Shown: piece by piece, positions 25,450-33,974 of the stretch
Layout: every line of letters starts with the position of its first letter
Numbering within the stretch: the stretch's first letter is position 1
DNA from: CAVSUR01 sp963846005
GTDB lineage: Bacteria; Actinomycetota; Actinomycetes; Streptosporangiales; Streptosporangiaceae
Reading direction: 5' to 3'
Length of the DNA: 64,000 bases
NCBI GenBank assembly: GCA_963846005.1
Contig: CAWJUH010000001.1
Location: forward strand, 558,001-622,000
Notes under the pieces: model-generated
Told to the model about the DNA's origin: nothing
Databases searched by the model: none
The model's input: the letters and a program-made list of their open reading frames with translations, nothing else
Position numbers and translations under genes: made by a program

Positions 25450-26525
25450 CCCGAGGATCCGGGACCGGCCTTCGTACTCTCGTCCGGCCCGGGCAGGGCA
25501 TCGTGGGCCTCGGTCCGGGGCTCGTCCGGGGCCGGCGGCGGGGGCGTCGGCGGGCTGTCGAATGACACCGACGGGTTGTCGTAGGACACGGTGACCTGCT
25601 GATCGTTGCGGCGCTGGTTCATCAGCGCCTGGTCGGCCAGCACGACCAGGTCGGCGTCGGTCAGCGGCGGCTGGACGATGGAGCGCGGCCACAGCCGGCG
25701 CGACAGCACCACGTTCAGCTCGGCCGCGTAGACGACGATCTCCACGCTGATGTAGACCCAGGCCAGCAGGCCGAGCACGGTGCCGAAGAAGCCATAGACC
25801 GAGTAGTCGGTCAGGTAGTGGTGCAGCAGCAGCGTGCCCAGGTACTGCAGCAGGGTCCAGGCGACGCCTCCGGCGACGGCTCCGGGCAGCAACTGGCGGG
25901 TCCGCACCGCCTTCGGGGTCAGCACGCGGAAACCGGCGAAGTACATGGCGCTGCTGGCGGCCGCGGCGGCCAGTTCCCGCAGCGCGAACAGCCCCGCACC
26001 GCTTTTGGTGTAGGTGTCCAGCGCGGCCAGCAGGGTGGTGACGACCACGCCGAGGCTCAGCACGCCGAGAAACAGCACGGCCCGGCCGAGGCGCGGGAAG
26101 TAGCCGATCCGGGCCAGCCCGGGCAGATTCCACACCTGCGACATGGTGAACAGGCCGGCCTGGGCCAGGCCCATCGCGCCCCAGGTCAGGGCAACGATCC
26201 CGACGATCAGGCCGATGACGCTGGAGCGCCGCAGCTCGCTCACATTGCCGGAAAGCTGCTTGCCGATGACCGGGACCTGCCGGGACACGTCGTTGATGAC
26301 CTGGTGGCGCAGCCCCGGATCGCCGGCCGCGATCAGGCCGAGAACCGTGGACAGGATCAGCAGCAGCGGGAACATCGAGACGAATGCCGAGTGGGCCAGG
26401 TTCGAGACCAGCACCCCGCCGTTGTCGTCGCCGTACTTCTTGATGACCCCGAAGGCGAAGGCGGACGCCCGGTGCCGCTGCTGCGCACCGTCGATCCGGC
26501 GGATCACCCGCTCGACCGGATTCAT
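25446..26525 (-). CDS. YihY/BrkB-family integral membrane protein
   Basis: 359 residues from ATG 26525. About six membrane helices: AHSAFVSMFPLLLILSTVLG, VIGLIVGIVALTWGAMGLA, AVLFLGVLSLGVVVTTLLAA, ALRELAAAAASSAMYFAGF, GAVAGGVAWTLLQYLGTLLL and TVLGLLAWVYISVEIVVYAA. The motif YSVYGFFGT and the final AELN are family signatures. Members were once called RNase BN, wrongly; their role in the membrane is unknown. The C-terminal 70 residues are a cytosolic Pro/Asp tail. It is not part of the kinase cluster, being convergent with it. Confidence 0.92.
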   Translation of the reverse strand: MNPVERVIRRIDGAQQRHRASAFAFGVIKKYGDDNGGVLVSNLAHSAFVSMFPLLLILSTVLGLIAAGDPGLRHQVINDVSRQVPVIGKQLSGNVSELRRSSVIGLIVGIVALTWGAMGLAQAGLFTMSQVWNLPGLARIGYFPRLGRAVLFLGVLSLGVVVTTLLAALDTYTKSGAGLFALRELAAAAASSAMYFAGFRVLTPKAVRTRQLLPGAVAGGVAWTLLQYLGTLLLHHYLTDYSVYGFFGTVLGLLAWVYISVEIVVYAAELNVVLSRRLWPRSIVQPPLTDADLVVLADQALMNQRRNDQQVTVSYDNPSVSFDSPPTPPPPAPDEPRTEAHDALPGPDESTKAGPGSSG

Positions 26526-26762
26526 CCTGGCCCACCGTCCTGGGTCGCTCTCGTCCTGTCCGGGTGCCCCGTCTTGCGGCGGGCAAACGGGACGGCCCGG
26601 GGCGGCGGACGGCGGTGAGGTGTAAGTGCGCCCCGGCCGGGCAAGGTTGTGGTCTGCCGCGTCCGGCAGCGTGACGGACGCCACTGCCGCTCGGGGGGTT
26701 TCCTAGGAATGAGAGCGGTATAGTTCAAATCTAGTTCGCTCCTGTGCTCACTGGAGGCTTCG

Positions 26763-27755
26763 GTGTCGTTGCCAGACTTCCTGGTGATCGGTGCCCCGAA
26801 GGCGGGCACCACGGCGCTGCACGCGGCGCTCGCGGGTCACCCTCAGCTGTACATGTCTCCGGTCAAAGAGCCCAAGTTCTTCCTCACCGACGGGCCGCCG
26901 CCGCGGCGCGGCGGCGGCCCCGGTGACGTGCCGACCTGGCGCGAGCACGTGTGGGAGCGGGACCAGTACGAGGCGCTGTTCAGCGGGCGCCCGGCGGGCG
27001 CCCTGGCGGGTGAGTCGACGCCGTTCTACCTGCACGACCTGGAGGCGCAGCGGCGGATCAGGAAGCTGATCCCGGACGCGAAGCTGATCGTGACGGTCCG
27101 CGACCCGGTCGAGCGCGCGCACTCCAACTGGACCCACCTGTGGTCGGCCGGCCTGGAGCCGATCCACGACCTGCTGCGGGCGTGCGAGGCCGAGCCGCGC
27201 CGGGTCGAGGCCGGCTGGAGCGCCTTCTGGCATTACGTCGGCCTGGGCAAGTACGGCGAGCAGCTTGAGCACCTGTTCACGCTGTTCCCGCGCGATCAGG
27301 TGCTGGTACTGCGCTACCGCGACATCGTCGACTTCCCGGCCAGGTCCCTGGATCAGGTGTGCGCGTTCCTGGACGTGAAGCCGGGTGTCCTGGCCGAGCT
27401 GCCGCGGGAGAACGTGACCGCGCATCCCGAGCCCACGATGAGCCATCTCGCGCTGTCCCGGCTGCTGCGGGCCGGGGCGGCCGTGAGCCACCACCTGCCC
27501 GGCGCGATCAGCACCCGCCTCATCGATCCGCTGGAGCGCAAGCTGCAGGAGAACGGCCAGCCGCGGCGGCCGGTCAGCTGGCAGGAGCGCGAGCAGCTGA
27601 TCCCCCGCTTCGACGCTGATGTCCGGCTGCTGGGCGAGGTGCTCGGCGCCGACTTCACCGACTGGCTGCAGCCGAGGGACCGGTCCGGCGGCCTGGTGGG
27701 CAACCGCCCGGACGGCCAGCGGCAGGCCCGCAACGGCCAGGTGCGCGCCGGGTAG
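26763..27755 (+). CDS. PAPS-dependent sulfotransferase family protein
   Basis: 330 residues; GTG after CACTGGAGGCTTCG. The 5'-phosphosulfate loop is GAPKAGTTAL (residues 9-18) and the 3'-phosphate motif is RDPVERAHSNW; both bind PAPS. QLYMSPVKEPKFFLTDG and GESTPFYLHD are typical of bacterial glycan or lipid sulfotransferases. It would transfer a sulfo group to a carbohydrate or lipid hydroxyl; acceptor unknown. An AT-rich segment with GGTATAGT about 35 bp upstream could be its -10 region. Confidence 0.92.
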   Translation: MSLPDFLVIGAPKAGTTALHAALAGHPQLYMSPVKEPKFFLTDGPPPRRGGGPGDVPTWREHVWERDQYEALFSGRPAGALAGESTPFYLHDLEAQRRIRKLIPDAKLIVTVRDPVERAHSNWTHLWSAGLEPIHDLLRACEAEPRRVEAGWSAFWHYVGLGKYGEQLEHLFTLFPRDQVLVLRYRDIVDFPARSLDQVCAFLDVKPGVLAELPRENVTAHPEPTMSHLALSRLLRAGAAVSHHLPGAISTRLIDPLERKLQENGQPRRPVSWQEREQLIPRFDADVRLLGEVLGADFTDWLQPRDRSGGLVGNRPDGQRQARNGQVRAG

Positions 27756-27806
27756 CCTCCGCGCGGGTCAGGCGGCGCCCGGGCGCCGGCATCAGGCTGT
27801 CCAGAC

Positions 27807-27850
27807 GGTGAGCCCGGGGAACGGCCGGCCTCTCGTTTCCCGGGCTCACC
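27807..27850 (+). terminator. Bidirectional hairpin between sulfotransferase and propeller genes
   Basis: GGTGAGCCCGGG at 27807-27818 pairs perfectly with CCCGGGCTCACC at 27839-27850 around a 20-nt spacer that can itself fold. It lies between two convergent stop codons. Confidence 0.7.
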
Positions 27851-27873
27851 GGCGCGCTGGTGCGGTGCGGGCG

Positions 27874-28785
27874 CTAGTGCAGCTCGGAGCGCAGCTCGTG
27901 CGCCCCGTCCGGCCGGGTCATCTCGTAGTACAGCCGGGTGCCGCCGCCGGGCAGCGCCAGCACGTCCAGATAGCGCAGGCCGCCGCCGCGGAACGGGGAC
28001 TCGGCCAGCGGCTCGGTGCCGGACTGGGTCAGGGCCGCGGGCTCGGTGCCGACGGCAATGCCGGTCCGCTCCTCGTAGTTCTCCGCCGCCGTGGCGCGGC
28101 CGTCATAGGTAGCCACGATCTTGTCGCCGACGAAGCTGACCGAGCTGGCCCGGGTGCCGCGGGAATCCCACAAGCCCGGCCGGCCGGCCAGCGCAGTCCC
28201 GTGCCAGATCCAGTCGATGCCATCGGCGCTCGTCGCATAGTCGGTGGTCATCTGATCGGTCTCATGCGGATCGGTCAGCGGGTGGACCGACGCCCACAGA
28301 TGCCACATCGAGTCGCGGTAGCGGATCACCGGGTCCTTGACGGCGGTCTTCGGGTCGCCGGGCAGCACCACCCGGCGGCTGCGCGAGGTGAAGTTGGCCG
28401 GGTCGTCGGCTTCCAGCAGCTCGACCCGCCAGTGCTTGGTCCCGGTGGTGGCGCAGCTGACATAGAGCCGCCAGGTCCCGTCCGGCGTGCGGACCAGAGC
28501 CGGCCGCTCCAGCGACTCGGTGCCGAACTCGTCCCGGTTGAGAATGACCAGCGTCTCGAAGCTGACCCCGTCAGCCGACCTGGCCACCACGTTGGCGTAG
28601 CCGCGGCCGAGGCCGACCGGACGGCGCAACCGGTAGGACAGGTAGATGGACCCATCGGCCGCCACGGCGCTCGGGCCGCCGGCCCAGTTGCCGGGTCCCT
28701 CGCCAGGAGGCGGCAAGACCACAACGGACCGCTCGGGATCAGGAAGGGGCACGCTCGCGTTCGTTTCCACTTCACCTACATTCAT
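27874..28785 (-). CDS. GH43-like five-bladed beta-propeller protein
   Basis: 303 residues from ATG 28785, with no Shine-Dalgarno and possibly leaderless (a TTG at 28803 is an alternative). Repeated blade motifs (AADGSIYLSYRL, VRTPDGTWRLYVSC, AVKDPVIRYRDSMWHLWAS, FVGDKIVATYDGR) follow glycoside hydrolase family 43/68 propellers or glycosidase-related phosphorylases. No signal peptide, so it is intracellular. The catalytic carboxylates cannot be assigned by eye. A role in intracellular sugar processing is inferred only. Confidence 0.65.
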   Translation of the reverse strand: MNVGEVETNASVPLPDPERSVVVLPPPGEGPGNWAGGPSAVAADGSIYLSYRLRRPVGLGRGYANVVARSADGVSFETLVILNRDEFGTESLERPALVRTPDGTWRLYVSCATTGTKHWRVELLEADDPANFTSRSRRVVLPGDPKTAVKDPVIRYRDSMWHLWASVHPLTDPHETDQMTTDYATSADGIDWIWHGTALAGRPGLWDSRGTRASSVSFVGDKIVATYDGRATAAENYEERTGIAVGTEPAALTQSGTEPLAESPFRGGGLRYLDVLALPGGGTRLYYEMTRPDGAHELRSELH

Positions 28786-29169
28786 AATAGGAACAATAGA
28801 CAATACACCCGGGCGCCGAACAGGTAACCCACCTGATCACTGAGACAGTCATGGCAGCGTGATCGAAGTCACGTCCGGCCGCCGACCTCTGGCAGATTAC
28901 CCTGATCAGCCCCTTGCTGGCGTGCAGAGGCGGCGGGATCGCGCAAAAACAGGCCCGACACGGGACAAAGTCCGCTTGCCCGCCCCGAGCGGGGCAGTAC
29001 AGCAACTAGACCGGTCCCAGCCGCGTGATCGTGTGGATTTATCAGTTTCAGGAACGGAAAAGGCCACACGATCACAAGCCGCGGGCCAGGTGCTTGGCAT
29101 TTCATGCGAAGTGCTTGATATAGTTTGCTATAGGGCTTGTGCTCCGTGAGCTTGCCCGAGGAGGACGTC
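28786..29169. other. AT-richer intergenic region with hairpins and a candidate promoter
   Basis: This 384-bp divergent region has no convincing gene. It holds a short hairpin GCCCC-gagc-GGGGC (28982-28995), the inverted repeat at 29025-29075, and near 29092-29125 TTGGCA followed 19 bp later by TATAGT, a weak candidate promoter for the gene at 29170. Confidence 0.5.
29025..29075. repeat. 12-bp perfect inverted repeat upstream of the Lys/Ala repeat protein
   Basis: GTGATCGTGTGG (29025-29036) and CCACACGATCAC (29064-29075) are perfect inverse copies, separated by 27 bp. Both arms are flanked by CCGC(GG)-type bases that extend the symmetry. There is no U tract; an operator or leader structure is more likely than a terminator, as it lies 95 bp before the start codon. 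Confidence 0.65.
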
Positions 29170-30273
29170 ATGATCAACGCTCGCGCTATCGGCCAGGAGT
29201 TGCAGGATCAGTTCCTGGAGCGGGTCCGCAAGAGCCAGGACCAGTTCACGACCGCCATCAAGATGTGGGCTCAGCTCGCTGACAACCTCCGGGCCCAGCT
29301 GCCTGACGTGCCGGTGAGCCGGCTGCCGGGCCTGCCGGCCTCTATCGACGGCACGAGGGCCCTCGTCAGCGGCGCCTACGACCTGGCCGAGCAGATGCTG
29401 GGCGCCCAGCGCAGGCTGGCCGAGCAGGCGGTCCAGGCGGCTACGCCCGCCTTCTTGCGGAACGAGATCCGCCCGCACCGGGCCGCCGCGGCGGCCGCTC
29501 CGCCGACCCCGGCGCAGCCGGCGGCGTCCGCGTCAGCCCCGTCCTCGGCCAGCTCAGCGGCGCAGACCGCGGCGCAGGCAGCCAAGCCGCCCGCGCCCGC
29601 GACGCCCGTTCCGCCCGCCGCCGCGGCGGCCCGGTCCGCGGCGGTACCGGCCCGCGTGGCCGACATCCCGGCCCGGGTCGAGCGGCGGCGCCAGCCCTCG
29701 GCGCCGGCGACGACCACTGCCCCGGCGGACGCCGTCGTCCCGGCCGGCACTCCCGCCGCGCAGCCGCCTCAGGTCCCGGTCCCGTCCGCGGCCACTCCGG
29801 TTCCGGCGCCAGCAGCAGCCGCATCGAGCGCGCCCGCTGCTCCGGCCGCGACCCGGGCCAATGCCGCTCCGGCGGCGGAGGCCACGCCAGCCAGGCCGGC
29901 CCGCCAGACCGGCACGTCCCGGGCCAGCTCGGGCACGACCGGTGCCACCACGTCGCCCCGGAGGAAGCCCGCGACCGGGAAGCCTGCTGCCGCCACGGCG
30001 AAGGCCAGCGCCGCTAAGGCCAGCGCCAAGGCCAGCCCGGCCGCGAGCAGCCCGGTCAAGACCGGTGCCGCCAAGACCGGGGCCGCCAAGACCGGAGCCG
30101 CCAAGACCGGAGCCGCCAAGACCGGAGCCGCCAAGACCGGAGCCGCCAAGACCGGTGCCGCCAAGACCGGTGCCGCCAAGACCGGTGCCGCCAAGACCGG
30201 TGCCGCCAAGAGCAACGCCGCGAAGAGCAATCAGGCCGCAAGCCCGGCCCGTGAGGGCGGCGCCGGGAAGTAA
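29170..30273 (+). CDS. Phasin/HBHA-like protein with Lys/Ala-rich KTGAA repeat tail
   Basis: 367 residues; ATG after CCCGAGGAGGACGTC. Residues 1-105 are helical and amphipathic (IGQELQDQFLERVRKSQDQFTT...LAEQMLGAQRRLAEQAVQAA), like phasins or the coiled coil of mycobacterial HBHA. A Pro/Ala/Thr-rich linker follows, then ten perfect KTGAA units and KSNAAKSN. Such cationic tails bind polyphosphate, heparin-like glycans or DNA. It has no signal peptide. Granule or nucleoid association is an inference; the N-terminal fold resemblance is moderate. Confidence 0.65.
   Translation: MINARAIGQELQDQFLERVRKSQDQFTTAIKMWAQLADNLRAQLPDVPVSRLPGLPASIDGTRALVSGAYDLAEQMLGAQRRLAEQAVQAATPAFLRNEIRPHRAAAAAAPPTPAQPAASASAPSSASSAAQTAAQAAKPPAPATPVPPAAAAARSAAVPARVADIPARVERRRQPSAPATTTAPADAVVPAGTPAAQPPQVPVPSAATPVPAPAAAASSAPAAPAATRANAAPAAEATPARPARQTGTSRASSGTTGATTSPRRKPATGKPAAATAKASAAKASAKASPAASSPVKTGAAKTGAAKTGAAKTGAAKTGAAKTGAAKTGAAKTGAAKTGAAKTGAAKSNAAKSNQAASPAREGGAGK
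30058..30207 (+). repeat. Ten tandem 15-bp units encoding KTGAA
   Basis: AAGACCGGNGCCGCC is repeated ten times with only the third base of one Gly codon varying (T, G or A, in blocks). The block pattern suggests recent expansion by slippage or unequal crossing over, so copy number may vary between strains. Confidence 0.95.
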
Positions 30274-30547
30274 CCGGAGCCGCGCCGGCCTGCGTCGCGG
30301 CAAGGCGCCGGCCGGACGGCGCCGCCGGCCGGAGGCGCCGGCCGGACGGGACTTGCCCGCACCCCTGGCCGCGGCCCGGCCGGGCCGTTAACCTGCAGGT
30401 AAGGACGGCAGGCAGGGACCGCTCTTGCCGCCCGCGCGCCGACAGGCCGCTGATGAAGCGGCACGAAACACCGACATCAGGAGCTATCGGGTTGAACATC
30501 GCAGAAGGCGGATCGCTCCGGTTGAAAGCCGATTACGATACGTCAGC

Positions 30548-31971
30548 GTGAGTGATCCGAACCAGGACGAGTCGCGACCTGACCGCGAGCCGCCCCCCGA
30601 TCGCGAGACTGGACCGCGACGGGAGGCGGATTCCTGGTTCCGTGAGCCAGACCCGGCAGCCGGTGAACCCCCCGCCGGACGGCCGGCGCGCATCCCGCGG
30701 CCCGGTGCGGCCCCGGCCCGGCTGCCCGCTGAGCAGGCCAACTTGCTGCCGTTCGTCCGCGACGCGCTGCGGCGGCTAGGCGATCCGCCGGGCGGGGCGC
30801 CCGGATCCCCGGGCCAGGCGGCCGGCGAGGCGATCGCGAGCGGGCCCGGGAAGCCTGCGCCAGGCAGTGACCTGTGGACACCGCGCCGGGCGGCCCGGAT
30901 CGCAGAGCCTCCGCCCGCATCCGGCAGCCCGGCGCCCGCGCCGAGCGCGGGGCCAGAGACCGGGCCGGGTTCCTGGACTGCGCCGGACCAGCGAGACCAG
31001 GAACAGCCGCCCGTGGCCGGCCGCCAGCCGCCGGCCCGCCGGCTGTGCTGCCCGCTGAGCCGGGCCCGGCCCGGCCAGCCGGCGCATCTCTTCCGGCCGG
31101 CGCGGCGGCGGACGACATGCCGCCGGCGGCCATCCCGCCGCAGCCCCCGGACGCGGAGAGTGCCGACACCTCGCCGATTACGGCGCCGCTGCCCGCGGTC
31201 GGCGCGGTGCCGGGCGGCGACCGGCCGGGCGGCGCGCGGCCCCCCGGCGTGATGCGGCCATCCACCGGAGACCCGGCTGCGCAGGCCGGCGGCCGGCCTG
31301 CCGCCCCGAACGTGTCATCCGATCCCGCGCTCGCGCCCCGGCCGGGGCAGGCGGAGCCCGCCGCCGGCCCGTCAGCCAGGCCCGCCGGCCCGCCAGCCAG
31401 GCCCGCCGGCCTGGCCGCGGAGCGGCCCGACCCGGCGGCAGGCGAAGCCCGGCCAGCTAGCGAAGCCCGGCCCGCTGGCCAGGCCCCGGCAGCCCGCGCA
31501 ACCCGGCCGCCGGCTGGCCTAGGCGGCCCGCTAGCGCCGCCGTCAGCGTCTGCCGCGCCGCCCGGGTCAGCGCCCTCGCGGGGTGGAATCGAGCCGCAGC
31601 CACAGCGGAGCGGTGACGAATCGCTGCCCCAGCGCGGCGGAACCGAGCCGTTGCCCGCCCGCAGCGGAACTGAGCCGCTCTCGCAGCGCGGCGGGGCCGA
31701 AGCACTGCCGTCGCGCGGCGGGGCCGAAGCACTGCCGTCGCGCGGCGGAGCCGAAGCACTGCCGTCGCGCGGCGGAGCCGAAGCACTGCCGTCGCGCGGC
31801 GGAGCCGAAGCACTGCCGTCGCGCAGCGGAGCCGAAGCACTGCCGTCGCGCACCGGGGCCGAGCCGCTGCCGCCACGCGGGGACAGCCAGCCGCTGCCGC
31901 AGCGCGGCGCGCTGCCCCGCCGCACCGGCCGGAGCCGGCCTGCGGCCGGCACCGGAGCCCGCACCGGCTGA
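30548..31971 (+). CDS. Pro/Ala-rich repeat protein ahead of the CbiX-like gene (one frameshift)
   Basis: From GTG 30548 (VSDPNQDESRPDREPPPD) the frame is credible to about 31040, where restoring one C (CGCCCGGCT expected, CGCCGGCT present) joins it to the frame ending at 31971. The product would be about 474 residues, almost wholly disordered: acidic start, a short helix (EQANLLPFVRDALRRLGDPP), long Pro/Ala tracts, then degenerate nine-residue repeats around RGGAEALPS. The stop is 2 bp before the next gene, so coupling or an ancestral fusion is likely. No known function. Confidence 0.55.
31687..31848 (+). repeat. Six tandem 27-bp units encoding RGGAEALPS
   Basis: Six nearly identical 27-bp units run in frame; looser versions (RSGDESLPQ, RGGTEPLPA, RSGTEPLSQ, RTGAEPLPP) continue the period on both sides, from about 31570 to 31900. 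Central units are the most alike, as expected for recent expansion. Confidence 0.9.
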
Positions 31972-31973
31972 CT

Positions 31974-32741
31974 GTGCCCTCGGATGCGCCTTCGCTGATC
32001 CTCGCCATCCCGGGTCCGGCCGCCGCGGCACCCGCCGGGCTGGCCGAGGAGATCGCCGCTTCGGCCCGGCTGTCCTGCCCGGGCGTGGACGTGCGCATCG
32101 GCTACCTGGCCGGTGACGTGCAACGGCTCGAAGATGCCCTGCAGTTCCCCGCAGGGTCCGGCGGCGAGTTCGAGCTGCGGGCCGTCGTGGTGCCCGCGCT
32201 GGCCGGCCCGCACCCCGTCCATGACGAGGCCGTCGCGGCCGCGGCGGAGCAGGCCACCGCCCCGGTCATGGTCGGCGCGCCTCTCGGGCCGCATCCGCTG
32301 CTGGCCGAGGCGCTGCACGCCAGGCTGGCCGACGCCGGGCTGGCGCGCAGCAGCCGGGCCCGCGGCATGTCCATCGTCAGCGGCATCAGCGGGGTGCTGG
32401 TCCTGGCCGACCGGGGCGAGGAAGCGGTCAAGGCGGCGGGCGTGTCGGCCGTGCTGCTGGCCGCCCGGCTGGCGATCCCGGTCACCCCGGCCTCGCTCGG
32501 CGACCAGGAGGGCCTGCAGTTCGCGCTGGCCCGGCTGCGCGAGGCGGGCGCGGCCCGGCCGGCCATCTCGCCGTGCGTGATCGGCCCGGAGACCCGGGCG
32601 GAGGAGATCGAGGACGTCCGGGCCATGCTCGGCGCGCCGATCGCGCCGCCGCTCGGCGCTCACCCGGCGATCGGCCAGCTGGTCTCGATCCGCTACGGCG
32701 CCGCGCTCACCCGGGTGGCGATGGCCAGCTCGGCGGGCTGA
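31974..32741 (+). CDS. CbiX/sirohydrochlorin chelatase-like protein
   Basis: 255 residues from GTG 31974. APSLILAIPGPAAAAPAGLAEEI, VRIGYLAGDVQRLEDAL, RAVVVPALAGPHPVHDEA and VMVGAPLGPHPLLAEAL resemble the tandem CbiX half-domains that insert Co or Fe into tetrapyrroles. The metal-binding His may be those of GPHPVHDE. The second half (ISGVLVLADRGEE, LLAARLAIPVTPASLGD, ISPCVIGPE) repeats the theme. No cobalamin or sirohaem genes are nearby, so the substrate is open. Its end overlaps the convergent DUF6314 gene by 35 bp. Confidence 0.7.
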   Translation: MPSDAPSLILAIPGPAAAAPAGLAEEIAASARLSCPGVDVRIGYLAGDVQRLEDALQFPAGSGGEFELRAVVVPALAGPHPVHDEAVAAAAEQATAPVMVGAPLGPHPLLAEALHARLADAGLARSSRARGMSIVSGISGVLVLADRGEEAVKAAGVSAVLLAARLAIPVTPASLGDQEGLQFALARLREAGAARPAISPCVIGPETRAEEIEDVRAMLGAPIAPPLGAHPAIGQLVSIRYGAALTRVAMASSAG

Positions 32742-33225
32742 CCGGCGGCAGGTCATCAGCGCCGGCCGCCAGGCGGCGCAGCTCGGTGAAGCTGTCGTAG
32801 TCCTTGTCCGGGCCGCGGACCTGCCAGTGCTCGGTGAGCAGGTCGTCGCTCAGCACCTCGAAGCCGGCCAGGTAGACGTCCTGCCCGCAGTCGTGCCGGG
32901 CCTGCCACCGGCCGGCCCGCAGGTCCAGCCGGTAGAACGGGCGCCCGTCGGCGAACCGGACGTCCGCGGTGCCGTCCGGGCCGGCCAGATAGCACAGCTC
33001 GCGCCGGGCGGGCCCGGCGTGGCCGCCGAACCGCAGCTCGCCGTCCTCGCGGTAGCGCAGCCCGCCGGGCACCGCGGTGAAGCCGGCCAGGCCGGTGAAG
33101 CGGCCGCTGGCCGCGGCCCGGCGGTCGTCCAGCCGCCGGTCGATCCGCCACTGGCCGGCCAGGAACGCCAGCGTGCCGGTCCCGGCAGGCACGCCCCGCG
33201 GCGGCTGGCCGCCGGCCAGGCTCAT
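32707..33225 (-). CDS. DUF6314 family protein
   Basis: 172 residues from ATG 33225. LAFLAGQWRIDRRLDDR, then GRFTGLAGFTAV, LRYREDGELRFGG, DVRFADGRPFYRLDL and DDLLTEHWQVRGPDKDYDSFTELRR give the ordered beta strands of DUF6314, a lipocalin-like actinobacterial family. The usual C-terminal TEHW and Y motifs are intact. Function unknown. A hydrophobic-ligand carrier is plausible from the fold alone. Confidence 0.85.
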   Translation of the reverse strand: MSLAGGQPPRGVPAGTGTLAFLAGQWRIDRRLDDRRAAASGRFTGLAGFTAVPGGLRYREDGELRFGGHAGPARRELCYLAGPDGTADVRFADGRPFYRLDLRAGRWQARHDCGQDVYLAGFEVLSDDLLTEHWQVRGPDKDYDSFTELRRLAAGADDLPPVSPPSWPSPPG

Positions 33226-33322
33226 GCCCGAGACCGCGGTCTGGAGCCGCCGGGGACGGCCTTGGTAATGTCCGAGACGATCAAGTTGCGTACCGCCCCT
33301 GTCCCGAGGGAGACCCAGTCCC

Positions 33323-33910
33323 ATGTCGCAGCCCATGGCCCTGCGCAGGCCGCGCCCGCTCGTGCTCGCCGACTTGCTGCCCGGCGCGATGGTACGCGAC
33401 CTGCTGCTGATCGTGGGCGCCGCCGGCTTCGTGGGCGCGCTGGCCCAGATCTCGATCCACCTGTCGTTCACCCCGGTCCCGGTCACCGGCCAGACCCTCG
33501 GCGTGCTGCTGTCCGGCGCGGCGCTCGGCTGGCGCCGGGCCGCTGCCGCGATGGCGCTGTATGCGGTCGCCGGGGTGGCCGGCGTGCCGTGGTTCGCCGG
33601 GCACGCCAGCGGCTACGTCGGCGCCTCGTTCGGGTACGTGATCGGCTTCTTCCTGGCCGCGGTGCTGTGCGGCTGGCTGGCCGAGCGCGGCGCCGACCGC
33701 TCGATCCGGCGCGCGCTGCCGGCGATGCTGGCCGGCGAGGTGGTCATCTACGCGGCGGGCATGACCTGGCTGGCGGTGTACGCGCACCTCGGCCCGGCCG
33801 CCACCATCGCCGAGGGCCTGACCCCGTTCCTGATCGGCGACGCCGTCAAGACCGTGATCGCGGCCGGCCTGCTGCCCGCCGCCTGGCGCCTGGCCGGCCG
33901 CCGCGCCTGA
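33323..33910 (+). CDS. bioY: BioY biotin-uptake S component
   Basis: 195 residues, six membrane helices. FTPVPVTGQTLGVLLSGAALG is the BioY signature loop, followed by YAVAGVAGVPWFAG, SGYVGASFGYVIGFFLAA and LTPFLIGDAVKTVIAAGLLP. BioY binds biotin in the membrane and is energised by EcfT and EcfA1/A2, or works alone in some bacteria. No ecf genes are adjacent, so it probably shares an energising module encoded elsewhere. Confidence 0.92.
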   Translation: MSQPMALRRPRPLVLADLLPGAMVRDLLLIVGAAGFVGALAQISIHLSFTPVPVTGQTLGVLLSGAALGWRRAAAAMALYAVAGVAGVPWFAGHASGYVGASFGYVIGFFLAAVLCGWLAERGADRSIRRALPAMLAGEVVIYAAGMTWLAVYAHLGPAATIAEGLTPFLIGDAVKTVIAAGLLPAAWRLAGRRA

Positions 33911-33974
33911 TGACGGGGACGGCCGCGGCGGGCGGGCCGCCGCTTCGCACGGGCCTGCCGGTACCGTGCTGCGC

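Noticed and set aside
24082..26586. An 834-codon minus-strand open frame
   Set aside because: Shadow of the kinase gene and of yihY in other frames; Arg/Pro-rich with no motif.
29769..30230. Hydrophobic LAAPV-repeat open frame on the minus strand
   Set aside because: Complement of the KTGAA repeat; codon bias and ribosome site favour the plus strand.
30058..31848. CRISPR array suggested by regular repeats
   Set aside because: Units are contiguous, without spacers, and lie in coding frames; no cas gene nearby.
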